Below, one piece after another: positions 22,971 through 32,011 of a DNA stretch of 64,000 nucleotides. How positions within the stretch are numbered: position 1 is the stretch's first letter; every line of letters starts with the position of its first letter. Position numbers and translations under genes: made by a program. This DNA is from Chloroflexota bacterium (GTDB lineage Bacteria; Chloroflexota; Dormibacteria; Dormibacterales; Dormibacteraceae), in NCBI GenBank assembly GCA_005880695.1, contig VBGR01000045.1, forward strand, positions 55,326 to 119,325, given 5' to 3'. The notes beneath the pieces were generated by a model. It was not told the DNA's origin, did no database searches, and saw only the letters and a program-made list of their open reading frames with translations.

Positions 22971-25028
22971 TCAGGAGACCTGGAAGGACCACGCGTAGGG
23001 AAGCCCGTTGACCGTCAGCGCCACGGCGTAGGTAACGCCGGGCTGGAGTGGCTGTTGGGGAATCACGATCACGCCGCCACGCTCGGTCAGGTAGGAGCTG
23101 AGGTTGACGTTGCTGTTCGAATCGATGACGCAATGGGCGAGCGGCGCGCCGTTGCCCGTGAAGGTGTGGGCTGTTGCCGACGTTGCCACTCGGCCACCGG
23201 TCTCAACGAAGACGGGCAGGCCCGCGGGCGTGCCGTAGCCCGGGCAGGCCTGCAGCGGGTCGGGATATTCGCCTCCGCTGTAAGTGCGCAGCGGCACGGT
23301 CTTGCCATTGCCGGGCCAGTAGACGGGGAAGGTCCCTCCCCGGAAGGGGTTGCCCCGAGCGATGTCAAGCACACCCGCGGTCTTGTACGTGCCGGCGGCT
23401 TCGTGGTAGGCACCGAAGCCGGTCTGCTGGAGCCGCGGATCCATCATCGCCATGGCGTGGAACGGGGCCCCCATCCACCAATCGATCGACTGCTCGTCAG
23501 GGGAGCCGATGCTCCAACTGACCACGATGTTGCCGTTGCGGGCAGCGGCGTCGCCTTCGGGCGTGTAGTAGGGCGCACCCGGCGTCTCCGAGTGCGCGAT
23601 CACCTGGTTCTTGACGGTGTACCGCGCATGCAGGTAATCGCCGGCGCTGAAGGTTGCGTTCTCACTCAACCCTGGCACGCCGGCCGTGCTGCGCCAGTAG
23701 TTGAAGCGAGCCAGCCAGCCGGGTTGCGGGCAGATGTTGAAGGCCGGAGCAGATCCAGGCGTGGTGACCGGAACCGGTCCCGTGTACCAACCGACCACGT
23801 CTACCACCAAATCGGCGCAGCCGGCGTCGTTGTAGAGGTCGATCTTTCCCGTCGGCCCGACCTGGACGACGGCGAGGTTGGGAACCGTCACTCCATTCGT
23901 CCAGTTGAGGTCCGACGCCAGGGGCCGGGCCGCACCGTCCGGCCAGGCGGTCAGGTAGCTCCCGGACGTGGTGTCAGTTACGGTGACGTTCGCCACCACC
24001 GCCGTCGGCGGGTTCGGATCGGTCATCGGCGGCACGCCGCCGACCCCCGCCACGGTGAGCGTGCGGGCACCGGTCGGCCCCCAGGGATCCGTGTAGCCGC
24101 CGGTGCCGGTGCGGCTGTCCAGGATGCGCACCGGCGCCATCGCCGAGTAGCGGCTGCCGGTCCCGGTCGCGCCCGCGTCGGTGAACCAGCCGTTGACGTC
24201 GACGACCAGCTGGACAGCGCCCAAGGAGTTGAAGAATTTCACTTTGCCGTCCGAGCTCAACTTCACGACCGCGCGATTCGCGACGGTCTGGCCCGCAGTG
24301 AAGTTGAGGTTGGACACGAGCGGCTTCGTGGCATCCGCCGGCCAGGCCGTGATGTAGCTAACCTGGGTGCCCTCAGTCACAGTGACGTTCAGCACAGCCG
24401 CGGCGACGCCGCTGGCGGGCAGGTTGCCGCGGCCGCTGACCTGGAGCGTCTGCACCGTGCCAGGCCCCAGCGCCGCGGTCGGACGGGTGTCGAGCAAGCG
24501 CGCCGGGATGACCGGGTTGAAGAGGCCATCGGGTCCCGGGGATTGGTCGGCTGTGGAGTAGTAACCGGCCACGTCGAAGACGACGTCGGTCGAGCCGACG
24601 GAGTTGTAGGCGGTGACCTGGCCACCAGTGCCGAGCGCGACCACGACCAGGTTCGGCACGGTCTGGCCCGAAATCCAGTTGAGATTGGACGCCAGCGGCC
24701 GCGTGACGCCCGCCGGGAACACCGTGAGATAGCCTCCCGCGGTCGTGTTCGTCACCGTGACATTCACGACCACGCCCGAAACGCCGGTGGCGGGGACGAG
24801 GCCGCGACCCGCCACCTGAACGTTCAGTGAACCACCGCCAGAAATGGGCGCTATCGGGACGCCGCCAGTACCGTCGCGCGTGTCAAGAATCCGCGCCGGC
24901 TGCAGCGGATGATAGGTCCCGCCCACTGTCGTCGCGGCCTGCGCGGGCTGCGCTGGAAGCATGGCCAGAAGCACTGTCGCAACCAGCACGCTCGCGAGCG
25001 CGGGCCGTTCGGCTTTTGTCCGCCTCAC
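22971..25028 (-). CDS. Large secreted protein: three RILDTR repeats then CAP (SCP-like) domain
   Basis: A 685-residue exported protein. Signal peptide (about 1-31, ending AQAA), then three RILDTR repeats (about 40-415) and a C-terminal CAP/SCP-PR1-like domain beginning 'WLARFNYWRSTAGVPGLSEN', with His residues in 'DYLHARYTVKNQVIAHSETP' and a 'MGAPFHAMAMMDPRLQQTGF' stretch typical of bacterial CAP proteins. A final Ig-like strand set ends 'GVTYAVALTVNGLPYAWSFQ'. CAP proteins are secreted and lipid- or ligand-binding; enzymatic roles are unclear. Start is GTG. It is first in a two-gene unit with the protein at 20627-22957, and the two share repeats but in mirrored positions. Confidence 0.8.
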   Translation of the reverse strand: MRRTKAERPALASVLVATVLLAMLPAQPAQAATTVGGTYHPLQPARILDTRDGTGGVPIAPISGGGSLNVQVAGRGLVPATGVSGVVVNVTVTNTTAGGYLTVFPAGVTRPLASNLNWISGQTVPNLVVVALGTGGQVTAYNSVGSTDVVFDVAGYYSTADQSPGPDGLFNPVIPARLLDTRPTAALGPGTVQTLQVSGRGNLPASGVAAAVLNVTVTEGTQVSYITAWPADATKPLVSNLNFTAGQTVANRAVVKLSSDGKVKFFNSLGAVQLVVDVNGWFTDAGATGTGSRYSAMAPVRILDSRTGTGGYTDPWGPTGARTLTVAGVGGVPPMTDPNPPTAVVANVTVTDTTSGSYLTAWPDGAARPLASDLNWTNGVTVPNLAVVQVGPTGKIDLYNDAGCADLVVDVVGWYTGPVPVTTPGSAPAFNICPQPGWLARFNYWRSTAGVPGLSENATFSAGDYLHARYTVKNQVIAHSETPGAPYYTPEGDAAARNGNIVVSWSIGSPDEQSIDWWMGAPFHAMAMMDPRLQQTGFGAYHEAAGTYKTAGVLDIARGNPFRGGTFPVYWPGNGKTVPLRTYSGGEYPDPLQACPGYGTPAGLPVFVETGGRVATSATAHTFTGNGAPLAHCVIDSNSNVNLSSYLTERGGVIVIPQQPLQPGVTYAVALTVNGLPYAWSFQVS
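23765..24905 (-). repeat. Three protein-coding RILDTR repeats (N-terminal set)
   Basis: Three about 380-nt units encoding the N-terminal repeats of the CAP protein, homologous to the set at 20630-21770. They encode the same landmarks (R-I-L-D-T/S-R, P-L-A/V-S-N/D-L-N, D-V-V-F/V-D-V-A-G-Y/W). Boundaries are approximate. Confidence 0.7.
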
Positions 25029-25128
25029 ATGGCGATCAACTCGCGGCTCGCTGAAAACCTTGCGCCTTGCAGACCGTCAGGAGGGACCGGGCCGGACTGC
25101 GTCATGCTCGCTAGCTAAGATCGATCAC

Positions 25129-25911
25129 GTGATCCTCCGCGAGGAGGGCGACCAGTTGGTCCTCGTCCGCCAGGTCGACCATTCGATGCTCTCCGGCTGG
25201 CTGGCAGCCGCCTGGGGCGCGGGTCCGTGGGAGCGCCCAGAGCCTTACCAGTCGTGCGTCGTCGGCGCCCGCCTGCACGACCTGATCTGGGTGCCCTGGG
25301 ACGAGGCCCTGCCCCGCCGACCGGACGGCCGGCCCTACAACTTCTTCGAGGTGGCGCGCCCGTTGATAGTTCCTTATCAGCGGCGCGGAATCGACGCCGT
25401 AGAGGCGCTGGACGCTTACGCCGGAATGCTCGCAAGCCTCCATTTCTCGGGCTTCTACCACTCGCATTGGGGCTGGGAGCCTCTTTCGGTGGACGACCAG
25501 GACCGCGAGGTTGTGGCCGAGCACGTAGACCACGAGTTGGACCGCCAGCGGCGGCTCCGCGTCACGCTCGGGTTGGACCAGCTCGGCGAACGGCGGCTGG
25601 AGTGCAACTACAAATGGCTGCAGCTCTGGGACCGCATCTCCCTGCACATCTGCCTCTTCGGATTCGACTCCGGCTACGAGGCGGAGTACCCGTCCGTCCA
25701 GGCCCGCGTCGACGGCGGCGAGAAACTCCCGCTGAGGATCCGCCTGGACCCCGGCGGAATCTGCCTGCTCGACCCCTATCCGCTGGAGGTCGAGCCCTAC
25801 CGGGCCCGCATCCCCTGCCTGCGAGCGCCGCTGGCCGAGCTCGACTCGCTCGAACGGCGCTGGCGAGCCACCGGCTGGGACGCGATGGAGGTCACCTTTC
25901 GGTCCGCATGA
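25129..25911 (+). CDS. DUF3891 family protein
   Basis: A 260-residue soluble protein that fits DUF3891: 'VILREEGDQLVLVRQVDHSM' at the start, 'SGWLAAAWGAGPW', 'VVGARLHDLIWVPWDEAL' and 'GRPYNFFEVARPLIVPYQ', with conserved His (QVDHSM, LHDL, HFSGFYHSHW) and Glu residues suggestive of a hidden HD-like metal site. Function is unknown. The GTG at 25129 matches the family N-terminus; the longer in-frame reading upstream is antisense to the CAP protein signal sequence. A patatin gene follows 16 nt downstream. Confidence 0.72.
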   Translation: MILREEGDQLVLVRQVDHSMLSGWLAAAWGAGPWERPEPYQSCVVGARLHDLIWVPWDEALPRRPDGRPYNFFEVARPLIVPYQRRGIDAVEALDAYAGMLASLHFSGFYHSHWGWEPLSVDDQDREVVAEHVDHELDRQRRLRVTLGLDQLGERRLECNYKWLQLWDRISLHICLFGFDSGYEAEYPSVQARVDGGEKLPLRIRLDPGGICLLDPYPLEVEPYRARIPCLRAPLAELDSLERRWRATGWDAMEVTFRSA

Positions 25912-25927
25912 CTGAGGCTCGGGGTTC

Positions 25928-26863
25928 GTGCCGAAGATAGCTCTGGAGGACGTCCGGCCAGCGGTCGACAACCAGAAGGTCGGGATCTCCTACTCCGGCG
26001 GCGGACCTCGCGTGGTCATCGAGCTGGGCTGCGCAAGGGCGTTCGTCGAATCGGGCATCAGGCCGGCCGTCATCGCCGGCGTGAGCACAGGCGGGCTAGC
26101 TGGAGCGGCGCACGCTCTCGACCCAGTGTCTGGTCGCGGCATCGATCTCGCGGCCCAGCTGCTCACTCGCATCTCGTCGCGAAGACTCGGCCTGAACAAG
26201 CTCAACGTCTACTGGAAACTGCTGCTCTTCGCCCTGCGTCGTAAACCACATGGTCTCGGAGACAACTCGGTCATCGGCTCGCTCATCAAGGAGAGCATCG
26301 CGAGCAGGTTTCCCGATGAATTCCCCAGCCCGATAACGATTGGAAGCTTCAAGGATCCCAGGCTGCTGATCGCGGCGACCAACCGACATGACGGCACCGC
26401 TCACTGGTTTCCATCGGAGACGGAACTTGACGCCGCGCTGGTCACATCATCCGCCGTGCCTGGCGTGTTTCCCTGGCGGCCGGCACCCGTCGGTCGTGAG
26501 GACTTCCCGATGGTTGACGGCGGGGTCGTCACCAACCAGCCGATTTCCCAGCTGGCCCTCGAGGGTTGCGGAACGATCTATGCCTGCAGCATCGGCTACG
26601 GCGGCGGCGCGGTCCCGAACCCGACCGACCTGCTCGACAACGCGCTGGCCTGCTTGTGGATGGCTGTGCACCAAACCATGAAGCTCGAAGAGGACTACGT
26701 CCGAGAAAAGATCGCCGCCGCCGGAGGCAAAGTCATCCACATCCACCCCGAGGTCAGCATTCCCAGCGAAGACTTCAACTTCACAGCTGTGTCGATCGAG
26801 ACGGCGATGCGCGACGCCTGCGAGAAGACCAAGGCCCACCTGGCGACGAATCCGCGAAAGTGA
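25928..26863 (+). CDS. Patatin-like phospholipase
   Basis: A 311-residue patatin-fold serine acyl hydrolase. The glycine-rich oxyanion motif is 'GISYSGGGPRVVIELG', the nucleophile elbow is 'IAGVSTGGLAGAAHAL' (GVSTG), and the dyad Asp is in 'PMVDGGVVTNQPI' (DGG). There is no signal peptide. Patatins cleave acyl chains from phospholipids or neutral lipids. Start GTG. The stop overlaps the start of the next gene (a membrane protein) by 4 nt, so the two are co-translated. Confidence 0.88.
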   Translation: MPKIALEDVRPAVDNQKVGISYSGGGPRVVIELGCARAFVESGIRPAVIAGVSTGGLAGAAHALDPVSGRGIDLAAQLLTRISSRRLGLNKLNVYWKLLLFALRRKPHGLGDNSVIGSLIKESIASRFPDEFPSPITIGSFKDPRLLIAATNRHDGTAHWFPSETELDAALVTSSAVPGVFPWRPAPVGREDFPMVDGGVVTNQPISQLALEGCGTIYACSIGYGGGAVPNPTDLLDNALACLWMAVHQTMKLEEDYVREKIAAAGGKVIHIHPEVSIPSEDFNFTAVSIETAMRDACEKTKAHLATNPRK

Positions 26864-27501
26864 GCACTCGCGCCGGACAGCTGGCGATCGCGAGCGGGAT
26901 CGTCGGCATTCTGGCGACCCTGGTGCTGATCGCCTTTTTCATTCTGGAGGCGCCCCAAACGGTTGCGGCCGGGGCCAAAACTTCCCGCCTGGGTGCGCTC
27001 AATGACGCCCTCGGCGGGATCCAGCTCCTGCTTCTCCTGCCGGTGGCAGCAAGGCTGGCGCTGGCCGGCAACCTGCCCAGCCGGCTCGGCGCAATTGCGG
27101 GGGTCGTTGGCCTCGCTGCAGGCGCGATCGCCTCAGAGCTGTACGTCCTGGAACTGATCGGCTTCACGGTCAACTATCCAATGGTCGCGGCCGGGAACGG
27201 GTTGGTCGGGGTCTGGATTTTGACGATCAGCCTTGGCGGCGAACCGCGGCTGGCGCGTGGGCTGAAACGGCTCGGGATCGCGACTGGCGCCGGCCTCCTC
27301 ATGATCCCGCTCGGCGTTTTTCTGCTGGGTGGCCTGGGCTCTCTCAGCGACTCAAGGCTGGCGCTGCGGAACTACCCGTTCCTTGCCACTGCAGCGATCG
27401 GGATCACTGCATTCGCGATCGCGCTGCCGATTTGGTCAATCTGGCTCGGCCGACAGCTCCGTGTCGCCAAAGCCGAAGCCCGGAATCTACCGCCCGCCTA
27501 A
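26860..27501 (+). CDS. Polytopic membrane protein of unknown function
   Basis: A 213-residue membrane protein with about six helices: 'LAIASGIVGILATLVLIAFF', 'DALGGIQLLLLLPVAARLAL', 'LGAIAGVVGLAAGAIASELY', 'PMVAAGNGLVGVWILTISL', 'GAGLLMIPLGVFLLGGLG' and 'TAAIGITAFAIALPIWSIWL'. The layout recalls DUF4386-type proteins but no motif is decisive. The GTG start overlaps the patatin stop (GTGA). The 3' end overlaps the converging HAD gene by 4 nt. Confidence 0.68.
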   Translation: MSTRAGQLAIASGIVGILATLVLIAFFILEAPQTVAAGAKTSRLGALNDALGGIQLLLLLPVAARLALAGNLPSRLGAIAGVVGLAAGAIASELYVLELIGFTVNYPMVAAGNGLVGVWILTISLGGEPRLARGLKRLGIATGAGLLMIPLGVFLLGGLGSLSDSRLALRNYPFLATAAIGITAFAIALPIWSIWLGRQLRVAKAEARNLPPA

Positions 27502-28172
27502 AGGCGGGCCTGCCGGTCTCCGCCAGCGCGAGAGCCCTTCACGAGGTCGAGAACCCTGGCCAGCCCGCGGGGTGCGCCCCGCGGCACCTGAGGCAGCAGG
27601 TAAACCTCAAGCCCAGCGGCTACCGCACCCCCATCCGCGATGTGGCTGTCGCCGACCATCAGCGTCTGTCCGGGCTCGACCAGCAGGAGCCGGCAAGCAG
27701 TCAGGAACAGCTCGGGCGCTGGCTTCTCCAGAGCCTCCTCGTACGACTGGATGTACGCGCTCACGTATTGCCCAAGGCCGTGGCGTTCGAAGACCGGCCG
27801 CAAGGAATGGGCGACGTTGCTGACCACTCCGATCGGGACACCCCTGCGGTGCAGTCGCCGCAGCACCGGCTGCGCGTCCGGGTAAGGCGTCCAAAGCTCG
27901 GGAGTCATGGTCTCGTACAGGCGCTCAGAGATCCCCGGCGCATGGACGTCAGCGCGCGTGAACAACGCGGTCCACATCCGGCGATGGTTCTCCGGCGAGA
28001 GGTCGCGACCCTTAACCATCTCCCCGGGCGTGCCTGCCGCCGCCCAGATCTCGCTCCACACCTGTTCGGCGAGCGCAGGCTCGACGCCCGCTTCGACCAA
28101 GATGGCGGCGCCGTCGGGGCTGTAAAAGAGCGTGTTGCCGAAATCGAACAGAACAGCCCTCAGCGCTGGCAA
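27498..28172 (-). CDS. HAD superfamily hydrolase
   Basis: A 224-residue haloacid-dehalogenase-like phosphatase with a cap 1 helical insert. Motif I 'AVLFDFGNTLFYSPDG' carries the nucleophile Asp, but the usual second Asp (DxD) is Asn (DFGNT), a variation seen in part of the family. Motif II is 'VPIGVVSNVAHSL', motif III Lys is in 'EEALEKPAPELFL', motif IV is 'LMVGDSHIADGGAVAAGLEV'. The likely reaction is phosphomonoester hydrolysis of a small molecule; the substrate is unknown. Translation from TTG at 28172 places motif I at the usual distance from the N-terminus. Confidence 0.85.
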   Translation of the reverse strand: MPALRAVLFDFGNTLFYSPDGAAILVEAGVEPALAEQVWSEIWAAAGTPGEMVKGRDLSPENHRRMWTALFTRADVHAPGISERLYETMTPELWTPYPDAQPVLRRLHRRGVPIGVVSNVAHSLRPVFERHGLGQYVSAYIQSYEEALEKPAPELFLTACRLLLVEPGQTLMVGDSHIADGGAVAAGLEVYLLPQVPRGAPRGLARVLDLVKGSRAGGDRQARL

Positions 28173-28212
28173 GCGGAGCTAGCCGAGCAGATCGATCATG
28201 CGCTGGTCGGCA

Positions 28213-30801
28213 TCAGCCGCTTCGCGCGGCCTCTCTCGATTCCCCGCTGCCACGCGCCAGGCTCACCGCCTCGATGTATTCGAGTGATCGACCGCCCTCG
28301 AAGACTGCCGTGCCGGCCTCCTGGCCCAGGTTGGTGAGCGCTTTCTGGCAGGCCTCGTCAACCCGGTCCTGCCAGAGTGGGATCGACTGCGCTCCGGCCG
28401 CCTCCCGCAAGCCGGCGGCTGCCCCTCCAAGCCGGAGCGCGAGGCTCCAATTCGACTCGGCCGCGGCGAGCCTGCACAGACCCTCCAGGAGCAGGGCGGT
28501 GTTGAGGCGGTCACCGATGGCGACGGACATCTCGAGGCTCTCGCCCAAGTGCCGGTGCGCCTCCTCGAACTGGCCGCGCTCGAACGCTATGATGCCGAGG
28601 GCGGCGCGCAGAAAGCTCTCCAGCTTGCGGTCCCCCGTCTCCTCGGAGAGCTGCAGGCTCTCGACGGCCCGGGCTTCGGCCTCCTCCAGGTTGCCGGCGA
28701 AGTAGGCGACCAGGCCCAGCACCCAGAGCGACCCGGCCACCGCCTTCTTCGCGCCGGCGTCCCGGCCGACACGAAGGCTGGCCTCGAGGTGTTCCCGAGC
28801 CAGGTCAAGATCGCCGCTGAACACGCTCGCCATGCCGAGGTTGCTCATCACTCTCGCCAGCTCGGCGCTGTCCCCCGACTCGGCGAGCAAGGCCCGGGCT
28901 TGCTCGAAGAGCGCTCGAGCGTTCACGACGTCGGCTTGCCTGAAAGCCATCCAGCCCGCCCCGTCAAGCGCGCGCGCCCGCAGGCTGGCGTCGGCCGGAA
29001 CGGACTGGAGCAGCGACTGCAACCGCTCGCGCCCTTCGCTCACATGACCGGCCGAGTCCCAGAAGTCGACAAGTGCGACCGCGAGACGCAAGCCTCTCTC
29101 GTCTTGTGCCGTTCGCAAAAACTCGAGCGCTCCGCTGAGGTTGGCGTGCTCCTCGGCGATCCGATCGTCAGCAGCGGTCTCCGCGAGCTGCAGGAAATGA
29201 GTCGCGTGGCGCTGCCAGACGGTCTCCGCTTCACCAGACTCGAGAAGCTGCTCCCGGCCGTATTCGCTGAGAGTTTCCAGGAGGCGGTAGCGAAAGCTGG
29301 CGCCGTTGCGGGGCTCGGGCACGACGAGCGACTTATCCGCCAGCTGGGAGAGCACGTCGAGAATCTCGCTGGCCAGGATCGAATCGTCGCTGCAGACCGC
29401 CGCAAGGCTGTCTGCCGAGAAGCCTCCCGAAAAGACGGAGAGCCTCCGAAAGAGCCGGCTTTCCGCCTCCTCCAGATGGTGGTAGCTCCAATCGACAGCC
29501 GCGCGCATCGTCTGCTGCCGGGGGACGGCCGTGCGGCTCCCCCCGGTCAGCAGCCGGAAGCGATCCTCGACGCGATCGAGAATCTGGCCGACAGACATCA
29601 TCCGGACGTGAGCCGCCGCCAGCTCGATCGCCAGCGGGATGCCGTCGAGACGCCGGCAGAGGAGGCCGGCTTCGGCCACCTGGCCCTCGGCCAGCTCGAA
29701 GGCGGGATTGGAAAGGCGCGCCCGGTCGACGAAGAGCGCCAGCGCCTCATCGGGAATTGAAAGCGACGGAATTCGCCAGGTTGTCTCGCCGGGAACGCGG
29801 AGCGCCTCGCGGCTGGTGACCAGCAGGCGCAGCCCTGGACACTTCAAGAGCAGCTCGTCGGCCAGCTGCGCGGTGGCTTCGACGACGTGCTCGCAGCCGT
29901 CGAGGACCAGGAGCAGCTGCCGGTGCTTCAGATGCGCGGCCAGTGATTCCGTGATCGACTGTCCGGGCTCCTCCCGAACCTCGAGCACCGTTGCCACGGC
30001 CTGCCCCACGAATCTCGCGTCGTTCACCTGGCCGATCTCGGCGAGCCAGACGCCGTCGGCAAAGTCAGCCAGGAGCCGGCTCGCCGCCCGCATCGCGAGC
30101 CGCGTCTTGCCGCAGCCGGCCGCGCCGGTGACGCTGACCAGCCTGCCGCTGGAGAGCAGTCGCAGCAACTCGTCGACCTCAGCCGTCCGGCCCACGAAGC
30201 TGGTCAGGGGCGCCGGCAGATTGTTCGGGTAAGCGAGCAACGGGTCCACGGCCGGGAAGCCCGCCGGCAGATCGGGATGAACGAGCCTGAAAACGCGCTC
30301 GGGCCGCTCCAGATCCTTGAGGTGCCGGACCCCGAGATCGTCCAGAGTCGCCCTCTCAGGCAGCGAGTCGGCGACCAGGTTTCGCGTCGCTTGCGAGATC
30401 AGGACTTCTCCGGGGTACGTCGTCGCCAGCATTCGGGCACAGCGGCTGACCGCGACACCCTGGTAATGGGAATCGCGCAGCTCGGCCTCGCCCGTGTGGA
30501 CCGCGATCCGGACTCGAACCGGCGCTCCCGCCGGCCAGGGCTCGGCCGACAGGGCCCGCTGCATGTCCGCCGCGGCTGCGACCGCCTGGCTCGCCAGCGG
30601 AAACGCGGCCAGCGCGCTGTCGCCTTCACGTCCAGCTTCCACGATCTCACCGCCGTGCCGATGCACGTGGTGGGCCACGATCTCGTCATGCCGCTCCATC
30701 GCCTTCCGCATGGCCTGCGGTCGCCGGTCCCACTTCGTCGTCGACCCTTCGATGTCGGTCAGCAGGAACGTCACCGTCCCCGCCGGCAGCCCACCGGTCA
30801 T
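28213..30801 (-). CDS. Class III nucleotide cyclase - NB-ARC ATPase - TPR regulatory protein
   Basis: An 862-residue multidomain signalling protein. Residues about 8-165 form a class III adenylate/guanylate cyclase domain with both metal-binding Asp (Asp16 in 'LLTDIEGST', Asp61 in 'GREGDSALAAF'). Residues about 195-450 form an AfsR/NB-ARC-like NTPase with Walker A GAAGCGKT (226-233), 'LLLVLDGCEHVVEATAQLAD' as Walker B and 'LRLLVTSREALRVPGE' following. The rest is helical TPR-like repeats (about 540-860). No DNA-binding domain is present. Such proteins are common in high-GC soil bacteria, and their outputs are unknown. The ATG at 30801 starts 7 residues before the cyclase core. It follows the GH1 gene by 5 nt. 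Confidence 0.87.
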   Translation of the reverse strand: MTGGLPAGTVTFLLTDIEGSTTKWDRRPQAMRKAMERHDEIVAHHVHRHGGEIVEAGREGDSALAAFPLASQAVAAAADMQRALSAEPWPAGAPVRVRIAVHTGEAELRDSHYQGVAVSRCARMLATTYPGEVLISQATRNLVADSLPERATLDDLGVRHLKDLERPERVFRLVHPDLPAGFPAVDPLLAYPNNLPAPLTSFVGRTAEVDELLRLLSSGRLVSVTGAAGCGKTRLAMRAASRLLADFADGVWLAEIGQVNDARFVGQAVATVLEVREEPGQSITESLAAHLKHRQLLLVLDGCEHVVEATAQLADELLLKCPGLRLLVTSREALRVPGETTWRIPSLSIPDEALALFVDRARLSNPAFELAEGQVAEAGLLCRRLDGIPLAIELAAAHVRMMSVGQILDRVEDRFRLLTGGSRTAVPRQQTMRAAVDWSYHHLEEAESRLFRRLSVFSGGFSADSLAAVCSDDSILASEILDVLSQLADKSLVVPEPRNGASFRYRLLETLSEYGREQLLESGEAETVWQRHATHFLQLAETAADDRIAEEHANLSGALEFLRTAQDERGLRLAVALVDFWDSAGHVSEGRERLQSLLQSVPADASLRARALDGAGWMAFRQADVVNARALFEQARALLAESGDSAELARVMSNLGMASVFSGDLDLAREHLEASLRVGRDAGAKKAVAGSLWVLGLVAYFAGNLEEAEARAVESLQLSEETGDRKLESFLRAALGIIAFERGQFEEAHRHLGESLEMSVAIGDRLNTALLLEGLCRLAAAESNWSLALRLGGAAAGLREAAGAQSIPLWQDRVDEACQKALTNLGQEAGTAVFEGGRSLEYIEAVSLARGSGESREAARSG

Positions 30802-30806
30802 GCCGC

Positions 30807-31976
30807 TCAAGCTACGTCCAGGGAGTTTGCCCTGGCCACCCGCCCCAGCCAGCGGCCGCTGCCGCGCGGCGTCCGGGCCTGAGTCTGGCGGTCGACCTCG
30901 ATCAGTCCGTACTTCGGCCAGTAGCCGAGCACCCACTCGAAACTGTCAAGGGCGCTCCAGTAGATGTAGCCGAGCACCTCCACACCCTCCGCCAGGCACG
31001 TCTCGACCGCTCTCAGCGCGCATTCCACGTACTCGATTCGCTCGGAGTCGTCCTCGGTGCAGACTCCGCTTTCGGCCACCATGACCGGAAGTCCCGTGAC
31101 CGCGGCGGCCCGCCGCACGGTGACCCCCAGAGCTTCCGGCCGGAACTCCAGGCCGATCTGGGTCTTTCTGGTTCCCGCAGGAGGTCCATGTAATCCGTCC
31201 GGACCGATGTGCAGGCGCGTATAGGTCTGGACTCCGATGAAGTCGTCTCCCTTCGTCGCCTCCAGGAAGACGTCCTCGGTCGACCGCCGCATCTGCGACA
31301 GCTGCTCCTCATAGCCTGGCTCGCCGGCGTATTCATGCATCGCGAGCGCCAGGCCGACCTTGACTCCGGGCGCTGCTGAGCGAATCACATGTGCGCCGGC
31401 CAGGTGTGCGGCAACCAGCAGTTCCGAGACCGATTCCTTGCGCGCGAGGCTGCGCTCCCCTGGCGGGAAGATGCCCACCTCGTAACCGAAGGCCGCCACG
31501 ACGTTCGGCTCATTGATGGTGCAGGCGTAGCCGAACGCACCGGCCAGGTGACCGGCCACCGTCTCGCAGAAGCGCTCGAAATGGGTCACCGTGGCGCGGT
31601 CGCTCCAGCCCCCGTTCGCGGCCACCCAGAGCGGCAGCGTGAAGTGCTGAAAAACAACGATGGGTTCGATTCCGCGCCTCCGCGCCGCCTCGCAGAGATG
31701 ACGGTAGTGATCGAGGGCGCACTGTGAGATCTCCCCTTGGCGGGGCTCGATCCGGCTCCACTCGACTGAAAAGCGATAGGTGTTGAGACCGAGACCGGCG
31801 AGCAGGTCGAGGTCGGTGAGGTACCGGTTCCACTGGTCGCAAGCATCCTTGCTCTCTTCTACGCAGGGGCTTTCCGGATTGCGCTCCCAGGCCCACCAGT
31901 CGTTCCCGACGTTCCCGCCTTCGACCTGGTGAGCCGCGCTGCCGGCTCCCCAGAGAAATCCCTTTGGAAAGCCCAT
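30807..31976 (-). CDS. Glycoside hydrolase family 1 (beta-glucosidase-like)
   Basis: A 389-residue GH1 TIM-barrel enzyme. 'GFLWGAGSAAHQVEGGNVGN' is the family N-terminal signature; acid/base Glu156 lies in 'CTINEPNVVAAF' (TINEPN), and nucleophile Glu302 in 'VMVAESGVCTEDD', where the usual ENG is ESG. It is shorter than common 440-480-residue GH1 enzymes, having smaller loops. No signal peptide: cytoplasmic hydrolysis of beta-glycosides. The ATG at 31976 is chosen because it opens the conserved domain directly; a TTG at 32015 overlapping the polymerase stop by 4 nt would add 13 poorly conserved residues. Confidence 0.88.
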   Translation of the reverse strand: MGFPKGFLWGAGSAAHQVEGGNVGNDWWAWERNPESPCVEESKDACDQWNRYLTDLDLLAGLGLNTYRFSVEWSRIEPRQGEISQCALDHYRHLCEAARRRGIEPIVVFQHFTLPLWVAANGGWSDRATVTHFERFCETVAGHLAGAFGYACTINEPNVVAAFGYEVGIFPPGERSLARKESVSELLVAAHLAGAHVIRSAAPGVKVGLALAMHEYAGEPGYEEQLSQMRRSTEDVFLEATKGDDFIGVQTYTRLHIGPDGLHGPPAGTRKTQIGLEFRPEALGVTVRRAAAVTGLPVMVAESGVCTEDDSERIEYVECALRAVETCLAEGVEVLGYIYWSALDSFEWVLGYWPKYGLIEVDRQTQARTPRGSGRWLGRVARANSLDVA

Positions 31977-32011
31977 CCCAGGGGAATCCTCAGCCGCTCG
32001 GACGCCGGGCG

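Noticed and set aside
22809..24830. 673-residue plus-strand frame opposite the CAP protein
   Set aside because: Antisense to repeats with strong protein-level conservation; Arg/Gly/Val-rich shadow.
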